Source of the DNA: an uncultured beta proteobacterium
GTDB lineage: Bacteria > Pseudomonadota > Gammaproteobacteria > Burkholderiales > Burkholderiaceae_B
Assembly (NCBI GenBank): GCA_903924715.1
Contig: CAIYCP010000183.1
Coordinates: 1-6,632, forward strand
Reading direction: 5' to 3'
Length of the DNA: 6,632 nucleotides
The notes under the pieces: generated by a model
What the model saw: only the letters and a program-made list of their open reading frames with translations
Told to the model about the DNA's origin: nothing
Databases searched by the model: none
Position numbers and translations under genes: made by a program
In this document: positions 1 to 5,504 of the stretch, one piece after another
Layout: every line of letters starts with the position of its first letter
Position numbering within the stretch: the first letter of the stretch is position 1

Positions 1-537
1 GCGACCGACGTTGCTGCCCGGGGCCTGGATGTCGCGGGCGTGCCTTGCGTCATTAACTATGATCTACCGCACAGCGCCGAAGATTATGTTCACCGAATCG
101 GCCGTACAGGTCGGGCGGGTGCCTCCGGAGAAGCCATTTCTTTATTCGCACCGGCCGAAGAAAAGTATTTGCTGGATATCGAAAAACTCATCAAAAACAC
201 GATTGTGCGTGGCACCTTAGAAATCCCAGGTGAATTACTTGCCCGCGGCGCTGGGCGAGAAGAGTCGCGTGGTGGTCGATCCAGTCACAGCGCTGAAACG
301 AGTCATAGCCCCAGGGGTAGTCATAGTAGCGAGCGCTCCGAGCGCAGTGCACGCCCCAGTCGTTATACGGCACCGGTCAAACCACTCGACGATTTTTTTA
401 CAAAACCCTATCAGCCTTCGGCCTCTGCTGTCGCTGCGGCTGCGCAAGCACCTGTGATGGTGGCTAAGAAGTCTTCGCTCTTGGCAAAACGTCCCGTTGG
501 TTTGTTGCTCGGCGCAGCTCAAAAAAAACCTGATTAA
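1..537 (+). CDS. rhlE: DEAD-box ATP-dependent RNA helicase, RhlE type (3' part only)
   Basis: The frame is open from the first base and ends at TAA 535-537, leaving the last 178 residues; the true start lies left of the window, so the internal ATG at 40 is not the start. Visible are helicase motif V (ATDVAARGLDV, residues 1-11) and motif VI (HRIGRTGRAG, 31-40), the arginine-finger part of the second RecA-like domain, which couples ATP hydrolysis to RNA duplex unwinding in the cytoplasm. After about residue 85 comes a low-complexity Ser/Arg/His-rich tail, then an Ala-rich stretch and a basic end (KRPVGLLLG followed by AAQKKPD). RhlE and related helicases of Proteobacteria use such variable tails to bind RNA or the degradosome/ribosome precursors. 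The C-terminal motif resembling KxVxxLLG is what I associate with betaproteobacterial RhlE. Family membership is certain; the RhlE subgroup is likely but cannot be separated from other DEAD-box paralogues without the N-terminal half. Confidence 0.9.
   Translation, partial: ATDVAARGLDVAGVPCVINYDLPHSAEDYVHRIGRTGRAGASGEAISLFAPAEEKYLLDIEKLIKNTIVRGTLEIPGELLARGAGREESRGGRSSHSAETSHSPRGSHSSERSERSARPSRYTAPVKPLDDFFTKPYQPSASAVAAAAQAPVMVAKKSSLLAKRPVGLLLGAAQKKPD
283..336 (+). repeat. Three 18-bp in-frame repeats coding SHSxxx hexapeptides
   Basis: The word AGTCAYAG recurs at 283, 301 and 319, exactly 18 bp apart and in frame with the helicase gene. It gives the hexads SHSAET, SHSPRG and SHSSER, followed by a degenerate SER. 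Only the first half of each unit is conserved. The repeat sits in the disordered helicase tail and probably reflects local duplication; a specific role is not known. Confidence 0.7.
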
Positions 538-566
538 GTGCTCGGCTTTGGCTTAAGCGAGCTTAA
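521..566 (-). terminator. Candidate intrinsic terminator of the thioredoxin-like gene
   Basis: On the minus strand, positions 566-558 pair with 544-540 and 537-534: nine base pairs (TTAA plus GCTCG with CGAGC plus TTAA), with a 2-nt bulge and a 13-nt loop. After five more bases comes a run of eight T, the complement of A 521-528. The structure contains the thioredoxin stop codon (563-565) and the helicase stop codon (535-537). Each convergent gene would thus end inside the other's 3' region. This is inferred from base pairing alone. Confidence 0.4.
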
Positions 567-584
567 CCACGACTCGTTTTTTTT
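555..584 (+). terminator. Candidate intrinsic terminator of the helicase gene
   Basis: Reading on the plus strand, AAGCGAG (555-561) can pair with CTCGTTT (573-579, including one G-U pair) around an 11-nt loop. The stem runs directly into a T run that continues to 584 (eight T in all, 577-584). It begins 17 bp after the helicase stop codon and overlaps the 3' end of the convergent thioredoxin-like gene. A competing stem TTAAG/CTTAA (553-557/562-566) also exists. The fold was worked out by eye, without an energy calculation. Confidence 0.45.
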
Positions 585-952
585 AATCGTTCAGCTAAGT
601 CGTTTGGCAAACTCGTTTGTTGCGTCGCGCCGGGGCTTTGCATGGCTTGAATCAGACGATTTAAATGTTCGATGTGCGGCAGGACAGTGCCAAAAAAACG
701 GATCTGTTCCTTTTGCATAATCGCAATCGTCGGAAAATTTTCAACGTCTTCGTCGCCCAGTAGTTCAGGGTAATCCTCGATGTCGACCCAGATGAAACAA
801 GCGTTTGGATGTTGTTGGACAAGAGCGTCGAATTTAGGTTGATACGCTTTGCACGCGTCGCACCAGGCGGCACAAAAACACAACACCACCATGAGCTCGG
901 GCTGCTCAAGCGTTTTGGCAAGCGTTGAAGAGTTCGGAAAATAAAGGTTCAT
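563..952 (-). CDS. Small thioredoxin-family protein with a WCDAC active site
   Basis: The 129-residue protein has a thioredoxin fold: a hydrophobic strand before the redox centre (about 20-28), the CxxC motif CDAC at 31-34 preceded by Trp30, an acidic strand (WVDIED, 55-60) and the cis-proline loop ENFPTI with Pro74. These are the catalytic elements of disulfide oxidoreductases. There is no signal peptide or membrane anchor, so a cytoplasmic location is expected. The centre differs from the classic thioredoxin WCGPC; Asp-Ala between the cysteines should alter redox potential, and the client is unknown. Two further cysteines at 25 and 27 lie just before the motif. The last 25 residues or so are polar and probably flexible. 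The ATG at 952 is the furthest upstream start that fits the fold; no good ribosome binding site precedes it. The gene is divergent from the EI24 gene and convergent with the helicase. The family call is solid; the physiological role is open. Confidence 0.85.
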   Translation of the reverse strand: MNLYFPNSSTLAKTLEQPELMVVLCFCAAWCDACKAYQPKFDALVQQHPNACFIWVDIEDYPELLGDEDVENFPTIAIMQKEQIRFFGTVLPHIEHLNRLIQAMQSPGATQQTSLPNDLAERLKKTSRG

Positions 953-953
953 T

Positions 954-983
954 TCGGCACAGGCGATCAGGTTTGTCTATGAT
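954..983 (+). promoter_or_regulatory. Possible sigma-70 promoter for the EI24-family gene
   Basis: TATGAT at 978-983 matches the -10 consensus in five of six bases. An 18-bp spacer separates it from TCGGCA (954-959), which matches the -35 consensus in four of six. It would give a leader of roughly 75 nt before the TTG start at 1065. It lies in the divergent gap between the thioredoxin-like and EI24 genes. The overlapping ATGATA (979-984) reads TATCAT on the other strand, so an opposite promoter is also possible, but I see no matching -35 for it. This is weak support from sequence matching only. Confidence 0.3.
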
Positions 984-1050
984 AGCCTCGTTTGTGCCCG
1001 ACTAAGAAAAATGCGGAATCGACGCCCTTAGTGAGTAGTCCCTTTTCATC

Positions 1051-1056
1051 AGGAGA
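1051..1056 (+). promoter_or_regulatory. Shine-Dalgarno site that decides a TTG start
   Basis: AGGAGA lies 8 nt before the TTG at 1065. No ATG or GTG at suitable spacing competes in that frame, and the next in-frame methionine is inside the first membrane region. This makes TTG the best start for the downstream gene. Confidence 0.75.
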
Positions 1057-1064
1057 AAGTTACT

Positions 1065-1853
1065 TTGAGTTTACCGTCTACTGTTTCGAACTCCGCCGGC
1101 TTGGCGGGTGTGGGCGAGGCGTTCGGTCGTGCGCTCGTGTCCCAGTTTCATCCTCGCATGCTGTTTGCTGTGCTGATGCCATTTCTGATTGTGCTGGGTG
1201 CGGCTGTCGTGCTTCTTTTTGTTGCACTGGGTCCCTTGACCGATTGGTTAAATCAGCAGATTAGCGATTCCAGCTTGCTGATTACCGCCAATCAATGGCT
1301 GGTGTCGATGGGCTTGTTTTCGTTGCTTTCGGTCAAGACCTGGTTGCTCACGGTCACCGCGATTCTGGTGTTACTGCCCGCCTCGGGCATTCTAGGTTTG
1401 GCCGTGGCTGCAGTGTTTGTCATGCCCTTGGTGGTCTCCCACTTGTCGCGCCACCGATACGCTGACGTGTCCTTGCAGGGCGAATACGCCTTTGTGGTCA
1501 GTGTCTGGAACGCGCTTTGGGTGAGCGTGGTCTTTTTACTGGGTTGGATCGTGACCTTGCCTTTTTGGTTGTTTCCGCCACTCGGTTTATTGGTGTCAAT
1601 CTTGTGGTGGACCTTTGCCTTTTCACGCATGATGCGGCTGGATTCTGTGGTCGAGCACGCCAGTGCGGCTGAACGCAAAATCTTGTTGGTGCGGCATGGA
1701 ACAGGTTTTTGGGTCATTGGTTTGTGCTGTGCGCTCTTGAATTTACTGCCACCCGCGTGGGTATTCTTGCCTGTTTTCTCGGGCCTCGTGTACACGCACT
1801 ATGGACTTGAGAGTTTGCGCCGCTTACGTAGCGAAAAAATACTCGATGTGTGA
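1065..1853 (+). CDS. EI24/CysZ-family integral inner-membrane protein
   Basis: The 262-residue protein is very hydrophobic. Likely membrane segments lie at about 33-55, 92-124 (long enough for a hairpin or two segments), 145-187 (two segments around the FPPLG turn) and 212-240. The start FGRALVSQFHPRML (about 20-33), the RLDSVVEHASAAER segment (191-204) before the last membrane region and the closing HYGLESLRRLR helix fit the EI24-domain proteins of Betaproteobacteria. That family also contains CysZ, a sulfate uptake protein of gammaproteobacteria. Nothing here proves sulfate transport: no sulfur-assimilation gene is nearby, so I do not assign the cysZ name. The TTG start is chosen from a strong AGGAGA site 8 nt upstream. 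A stable hairpin follows the stop codon at once, and the CinA-like gene begins 96 bp later on the same strand, so partial co-transcription is possible. Membrane family confidence is good; the substrate is unknown. Confidence 0.8.
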   Translation: MSLPSTVSNSAGLAGVGEAFGRALVSQFHPRMLFAVLMPFLIVLGAAVVLLFVALGPLTDWLNQQISDSSLLITANQWLVSMGLFSLLSVKTWLLTVTAILVLLPASGILGLAVAAVFVMPLVVSHLSRHRYADVSLQGEYAFVVSVWNALWVSVVFLLGWIVTLPFWLFPPLGLLVSILWWTFAFSRMMRLDSVVEHASAAERKILLVRHGTGFWVIGLCCALLNLLPPAWVFLPVFSGLVYTHYGLESLRRLRSEKILDV

Positions 1854-1856
1854 AGG

Positions 1857-1879
1857 CTCGGTGACTGAAGTCGACCGAG
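1857..1879 (+). terminator. Strong hairpin without a T run, just after the EI24-family stop codon
   Basis: CTCGGT (1857-1862) pairs with ACCGAG (1874-1879) and GAC (1863-1865) pairs with GTC (1870-1872), closing a TGAA tetraloop with one bulged G (1873). It starts 3 nt after the stop codon. The following bases are not T-rich, so it is not a classic intrinsic terminator. It may protect the upstream mRNA 3' end or act with Rho. A smaller GCAC/GTGC stem follows at 1882-1895. Confidence 0.4.
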
Positions 1880-1949
1880 AGGCACGCATTTGTGCTGAAA
1901 TGTCGCATATTCTCAAATTTGATTGATTTCAATTCTTTCTGGAAACAAC

Positions 1950-2765
1950 ATGTCTGCATCTCAAGACAACGCACGGTTTGGTCTAATCATTGTGGGTGAC
2001 GAAATCCTCTCAGGCCGTCGCCAAGACAAGCATATGTCCAAGGTCATCGAGCTACTCAGTGCGCGCGGCTTGCAACTTTCTTGGGTTGAAATACTGTCCG
2101 ATGATCGCGCCTTGCTCATCGCTGCGCTTGAACGCAGTTTTGCCTCTGGCGATATCGTGTTTAGTTGTGGTGGCATTGGTGCAACGCCCGATGATCACAC
2201 GCGTCAGGCTGCGGCTGCCGCACTGAAATTGCCTTTAGCCTTGCATCCGTTTGCTGCCGAGCAGATTGGCTTGCGGGTGGCGGAAACGGCTGCAAAGGGT
2301 CAGGGAAATCCAGACATCAATGCACCTGAAAATCAACAGCGTTTACAGATGGGTTATTTTCCGCAGGGGTGTGAGGCGGTGGTGAACCCGTTCAACCGGA
2401 TTCCTGGATTTTTTATTCAAAATCATACGTTTGTGCCAGGCTTTCCCGTGATGGCATGGCCGATGCTTGAGGCGACGCTCGATAGCCGATACGCGCATTT
2501 ACATCACAAAAATCAACAGGTTGAACATTCTTTTTTGGTGTACGGCATGCCAGAGTCACGCATCACGCCTGCGCTTGAGGCGCTCGAGCAAAAATGGCCG
2601 GGTGTGCGGGCTTTTAGTTTGCCCTCGGTTGGCGAGGGTGGCGGGGTGCCGCATATTGAATTGGGCGTTAAGGGTGACCCCGAACCAGCCGCCCTGGCGC
2701 TCGAGTTCTTGCGCGTCGAGGCCTTGCGCTTAGGTGCGCGCTACGAGCCACACGCGGCCAAATAG
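1950..2765 (+). CDS. Stand-alone MoCF/CinA N-terminal domain protein (molybdopterin-binding type)
   Basis: The 271-residue protein carries the MoaB/Mog-like MoCF_biosynth fold. It opens with GLIIVGDEILSGRRQDKH (11-28) and has the nucleotide/pterin-binding loop SCGGIGATPDDHTR (72-85). Later blocks typical of the CinA N-terminal region are INAPENQQRLQMGYFP (123-138) and PGFFIQNHTFVPGFPVMAWP (152-171). A C-terminal portion of about 95 residues remains, ending at VEALRLGARYE. It lacks the separate C-terminal nicotinamide-mononucleotide deamidase domain of full-length CinA (about 400 residues), so it should not be called a deamidase. Proteins of this type are annotated competence/damage-inducible protein A or molybdopterin-binding protein; the substrate of the stand-alone form is not established. 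I prefer ATG 1950 to the in-frame TTG at 1923, because conserved sequence begins about 10 residues after 1950 and GGAAA (1941-1945) precedes it closely. It follows the EI24 gene on the same strand. Confidence 0.85.
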   Translation: MSASQDNARFGLIIVGDEILSGRRQDKHMSKVIELLSARGLQLSWVEILSDDRALLIAALERSFASGDIVFSCGGIGATPDDHTRQAAAAALKLPLALHPFAAEQIGLRVAETAAKGQGNPDINAPENQQRLQMGYFPQGCEAVVNPFNRIPGFFIQNHTFVPGFPVMAWPMLEATLDSRYAHLHHKNQQVEHSFLVYGMPESRITPALEALEQKWPGVRAFSLPSVGEGGGVPHIELGVKGDPEPAALALEFLRVEALRLGARYEPHAAK

Positions 2766-2770
2766 CGCCT

Positions 2771-2799
2771 ACGGGGTAGGTTGATTATGACAACCCCGT
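2771..2799. terminator. Inverted repeat between convergent cinA-like and fhs genes
   Basis: ACGGGGT (2771-2777) is a perfect inverted match to ACCCCGT (2793-2799). An overlapping inner pairing, GGTTG (2779-2783) with CAACC (2791-2795), gives an alternative stem. The repeat starts 5 bp after the cinA-like stop codon and covers the last fhs codons and the fhs stop (2785-2787). Neither side has a T run, so any termination would be factor-dependent or mainly a 3'-end barrier. Confidence 0.45.
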
Positions 2800-4458
2800 G
2801 ATCTGTCCGGCATCATTGACATCAATCCCATTTGCGGCCGGAATCGCTGGGAGTCCTGGCATCGTCATGATGTCGCCGCAGACCATGACAACAAAACCGG
2901 CACCCGCCGAGAGCCTCACTTCGCGAATCGCGACAACATGTCCGCTCGGTGCGCCGCGTAGTTTGGCATCAGTTGAAAAAGAATATTGAGTCTTGGCGAT
3001 GCACACTGGAAGATGCCCATAGCCATCGGCTTGCAGCTGCGCAATTTGCGCACGTACCTTGGCGTCGGCTGTAATGCCCTGAGCTCCGTAGGTTTTTGTG
3101 GCAACGGCTTGCACTTTGTCCCACAGTGATTCTTCGTCTTGATACAAGACTTTAAATTGATTGGGTTGCTCACATAACTGAACCACCGCACGGGCTAAGT
3201 CCGCAGCGCCCGCTCCACCTTGTGCCCAGTGCTTGGCTAACACCACCTCAACCCCCAGTGATGCGGTCGTTGCTTGCAATAGCGCAATCTCGGCCTCGGT
3301 ATCTTCTGTTCGATGGTTGATGGCGACCACGCAGGGCAGGCCGAAATGATGTTTGATATTGTAAATATGGCGCTCGAGATTCACCAAGCCCGCGCGCAGT
3401 GCAGCGAGGTTTTCAACACCAACGTCTTTCACCTCGACGCCGCCATGATATTTAAGCGCTCGCACGGTTGCCACCAGTACCACGGCCGATGGTGTGAGCC
3501 CTGCTTTACGACATTTAATATCGAAGAATTTTTCGGCACCTAAATCTGCACCAAAGCCCGCTTCAGTGACGACATAGTCGGCCAGTTTTAGGGCCGTGGA
3601 AGTCGCAAGTACCGTGTTGCAGCCATGTGCAATATTGGCAAAGGGGCCACCATGCACAAAGGCAGGATTGTTTTCGAGTGTTTGAACCAGATTGGGGGCG
3701 AGCGCCTCTTTCAATAAGGCCGTCATTGCACCTTGTGCTTGTAAGTCGCGCGCCAAAATCGGTTTGCCCGTGAGTGAATAGCCCACCACGATATTTGCCA
3801 GGCGCTCTTTGAGTTCTTTGAGGTTTTTCACCAGACAAAAGATTGCCATGATTTCAGAGGCGACAACGATATCGAAATGATCTTCACGCACGAAGCCATT
3901 GGCGGTGCCACCCAAACCCACCACGATGTTTCGCAAAGCCCGGTCATTGAGGTCGACCACTCGACGCCAGTTAATTCGGCGCACATCGATGCCCAGATTG
4001 TTGCCGTGGTGAATATGGTTGTCGATCAGAGCCGCCAACAGATTGTTGGCCAGGGCAATGGCATTGAAATCACCCGTAAAGTGCAAGTTGATGTCTTCCA
4101 TTGGCACGATTTGCGCCAGACCACCGCCCGCCGCGCCGCCTTTCATGCCAAAGACCGGGCCAAGCGAAGGTTCGCGCAGACAAATCATTGCGCGTTTGCC
4201 GATGTGATTTAACGCATCGCCCAGGCCAACGGTGGTAGTGGTTTTACCCTCGCCCGCGGGCGTCGGTGAAATCGCCGTGACAAGTATCAGCTTGCCATCG
4301 GGGCGAGCGGCTAACGTGTCGATGTACTCAAGCGAGAGCTTGGCCTTAAAACGGCCATAGGGCTCAAGTTGTTCGGCAGGGATTTGAAGGCGTTCAGTGG
4401 CGAGTTCGAGGATGGGGCGTTTAGTTGCTGCTTGAGCAATTTCAAGGTCACTGCGCAT
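2785..4458 (-). CDS. fhs: Formate-tetrahydrofolate ligase (formyl-THF synthetase)
   Basis: The 557-residue enzyme joins formate to tetrahydrofolate using ATP, giving 10-formyl-THF, ADP and phosphate. It feeds one-carbon units to purines, formyl-Met-tRNA and the methylene-THF pool in the cytoplasm. The length matches the family (about 555-560). Motifs in order: N-terminal IAQAATKRPI (7-16); P-loop PTPAGEGKTTT (65-75); REPSLGPVFGMKGGAAGGG (95-113); the adjacent IVPMEDINLHFTGD (117-130); FVHGGPFANIAHGCNT (267-282); TEAGFGADLGAEKFFDIK (298-315); HWAQGGAGAADLA (410-422); and the C-terminal AKTQYSFS (468-475) and GDIMTMPGLPAIPAA (508-522). One oddity: position 383 is Arg, where the well-studied Moorella enzyme has the Phe that stacks on the pterin; the partner Trp411 is present. 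ATG 4458 gives the usual N terminus. Upstream is the AT-rich gap shared with iclR. The gene is monocistronic as far as the window shows; no folD or purU is adjacent. Confidence 0.97.
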   Translation of the reverse strand: MRSDLEIAQAATKRPILELATERLQIPAEQLEPYGRFKAKLSLEYIDTLAARPDGKLILVTAISPTPAGEGKTTTTVGLGDALNHIGKRAMICLREPSLGPVFGMKGGAAGGGLAQIVPMEDINLHFTGDFNAIALANNLLAALIDNHIHHGNNLGIDVRRINWRRVVDLNDRALRNIVVGLGGTANGFVREDHFDIVVASEIMAIFCLVKNLKELKERLANIVVGYSLTGKPILARDLQAQGAMTALLKEALAPNLVQTLENNPAFVHGGPFANIAHGCNTVLATSTALKLADYVVTEAGFGADLGAEKFFDIKCRKAGLTPSAVVLVATVRALKYHGGVEVKDVGVENLAALRAGLVNLERHIYNIKHHFGLPCVVAINHRTEDTEAEIALLQATTASLGVEVVLAKHWAQGGAGAADLARAVVQLCEQPNQFKVLYQDEESLWDKVQAVATKTYGAQGITADAKVRAQIAQLQADGYGHLPVCIAKTQYSFSTDAKLRGAPSGHVVAIREVRLSAGAGFVVMVCGDIMTMPGLPAIPAANGIDVNDAGQITGLS

Positions 4459-4525
4459 ATCAAAAATATCCGGCCGAAAGTGTTGGTGGGTGTGGCCTCG
4501 ATATTACTTGTGATGACTCGGGGTG

Positions 4526-4544
4526 TTTACGCAAAATCCGTAAA
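4526..4544. promoter_or_regulatory. Inverted repeat TTTACG-N7-CGTAAA upstream of fhs
   Basis: Six-base arms TTTACG (4526-4531) and CGTAAA (4539-4544) are perfect inverted copies separated by CAAAATC. The site is about 70-90 bp upstream of the fhs start, on the fhs side of the divergent gap. It could bind a dimeric repressor or activator; the protein is unknown. Confidence 0.35.
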
Positions 4545-4587
4545 AATCACGCTAAATGATAAAAATTAAGTATTGAAAAAACTTAAC

Positions 4588-4602
4588 CTGTCGTCATGAC
4601 AG
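4588..4602. promoter_or_regulatory. 15-bp palindromic site (CTGTC-N5-GACAG) in the divergent gap
   Basis: CTGTC (4588-4592) and GACAG (4598-4602) are inverted copies. They overlap a perfect 8-bp palindrome, GTCATGAC (4593-4600). Operators of IclR-family regulators are often palindromes of about this size near their own promoter, so autoregulation by the adjacent iclR product is a reasonable but untested reading. Confidence 0.35.
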
Positions 4603-4635
4603 CCATAAATTTTTCACAATATGGGATAAAATATA

Positions 4636-4646
4636 TGTTGCAATGC
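4636..4646 (+). promoter_or_regulatory. Candidate operator word TGTTGCAATGC, copy 1
   Basis: The 11-base word contains the palindrome TTGCAA and overlaps the first possible start codon of the IclR frame (ATG 4643). An identical copy lies upstream of the Bug gene (6604-6614, minus strand), in the same orientation relative to the gene. Just after this copy the bases allow a TTGC-N6-GCAA inverted repeat (4638-4651). The shared word suggests a common regulator, most simply the IclR protein. Confidence 0.4.
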
Positions 4647-4687
4647 CGCAAGTGGCGGCAGACATAGATCATATTTTTATTGTTGAC

Positions 4688-5503
4688 ATGCTTCGTCATA
4701 TTTCTCCTGAGTCCCTCGTGCCGGCCCAATCAACCGCTGAATCCAGCGCGATGGCTATTCAGGTGCTTGGTCGTGCGACACAGTTGCTCGATGCACTCGC
4801 AGCACAACCGGATCCGGTTGCCCTCAAAGATTTAGCAAAAACAACGGGGCTGCACACCTCGACAGCGCATCGTATCTTGAGCGATTTAGTGATTGGGCGC
4901 TATGTTGATCGCGTTGACAGTGGCCTGTACCAGCTTGGCATGCGATTGCTCGAGTTGGGGTCGTTGGTCAAGGGGCGCCTGAACGTACGAGAGGCGGCGC
5001 GCGAGGCGATGCACGCCTTGCACAGGCTGACAGGGCAAACGGTGAATTTGTCTGTCCAGCAAGGCGACGAAATTATCTACATTGATCGCGCCTGGAGCGA
5101 ACGCTCGGGCATGCAAGTCGTGCGAGCCATTGGTGGACGCGCCCCGCTACATCTGACCTCAACCGGTAAATTGTTTTTGTCTGCTGCGGATGGTAGACAG
5201 GTGCGAACCTACGCTACACGCACTGCACTCGCAGCCAGTACTTCGAATAGTCTGACTACGTTAGACAAGCTCGAACAAGAGCTTGTTTCGGTGCGACAGC
5301 TAGGCTATGCACGTGATAACGAAGAACTCGAGATGGGCGTACGTTGTATTGCTGCAGGTATTTACGACGACACGGGCAAACTGGTTGCAGGGTTATCGAT
5401 TTCGGCGCCCTCTAGTCGCTTGCAAGACGATTGGATCCCACAGCTCGTATCCACTGCTGGTCGCATTTCAGAGGCGCTGGGTTACGAGGCGAGTGGAGCC
5501 TAG
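4688..5503 (+). CDS. IclR-family transcriptional regulator
   Basis: The protein has the two-domain IclR architecture. Counting from ATG 4688 (271 residues), an N-terminal winged helix-turn-helix spans about 23-84, with LKDLAKTTGLHTSTAHRILS (46-65) as the DNA-recognition part. The effector-binding domain follows to the end, with GYARDNEELEMGVRCIAAGI (206-225) and then the VAGLSISAP strand. IclR proteins bind operators as dimers or tetramers and respond to small metabolites, usually controlling a nearby catabolic or uptake gene. The frame is open back to ATG 4643 (286 residues). I prefer 4688 because 4621-4687 is AT-rich, holds a possible -10 box and carries an 11-mer shared with the Bug promoter region. 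Neither start has a good ribosome binding site, and ATG 4751 is a shorter alternative. Its stop codon is 1 bp from that of the convergent Bug gene, the most likely partner; fhs is divergent. The effector cannot be read from sequence. Confidence 0.9.
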   Translation: MLRHISPESLVPAQSTAESSAMAIQVLGRATQLLDALAAQPDPVALKDLAKTTGLHTSTAHRILSDLVIGRYVDRVDSGLYQLGMRLLELGSLVKGRLNVREAAREAMHALHRLTGQTVNLSVQQGDEIIYIDRAWSERSGMQVVRAIGGRAPLHLTSTGKLFLSAADGRQVRTYATRTALAASTSNSLTTLDKLEQELVSVRQLGYARDNEELEMGVRCIAAGIYDDTGKLVAGLSISAPSSRLQDDWIPQLVSTAGRISEALGYEASGA

Positions 5504-5504
5504 T

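Larger units (their letters stand above)
4459..4687. promoter_or_regulatory. AT-rich divergent control region between fhs and iclR
   Basis: This gap is clearly richer in A and T than the flanking genes, above all 4535-4640, and should hold the promoters of fhs (leftward) and the IclR gene (rightward). I see TAAAAT (4627-4632) as a possible -10 for iclR and TATCAT (minus strand, 4561-4556) as a possible -10 for fhs. Neither has a convincing -35 at 16-18 bp. Two inverted repeats and an 11-base repeated word are listed separately. I do not recognise a riboswitch or small RNA here. Confidence 0.55.

Noticed and set aside
40..537. ATG at 40 as the start of a short helicase-like gene
   Set aside because: The frame is open upstream to base 1 and helicase motif V is coded before the ATG, so this is an internal methionine of a longer gene.
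1292..1795. Long open frame of 167 codons on the minus strand
   Set aside because: It lies fully inside the EI24-family gene, has no recognisable domain or ribosome binding site, and its composition is what the reverse of a hydrophobic coding sequence gives.
1065..1853. Naming the EI24 protein CysZ sulfate permease
   Set aside because: Only the broad family matches; there is no sulfur-assimilation context and a specific substrate cannot be read from the sequence.
1923..1949. TTG 1923 as the start of the cinA-like gene
   Set aside because: ATG 1950 in the same frame has a GGAAA just upstream and sits at the usual distance from the conserved domain; the extra nine residues look like AT-rich leader.
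3877..4212. Plus-strand open frame of 111 codons inside fhs
   Set aside because: It is antisense to strongly conserved fhs motifs and shows no family features of its own.
4459..4642. A folate-related riboswitch in the fhs leader
   Set aside because: I could not recognise any conserved riboswitch core; only short inverted repeats are visible, so no RNA call is justified without a covariance-model search.
4683..4688. Perfect TTGACA box
   Set aside because: No -10-like hexamer lies 16-18 bp downstream, and the box overlaps the favoured iclR start codon.
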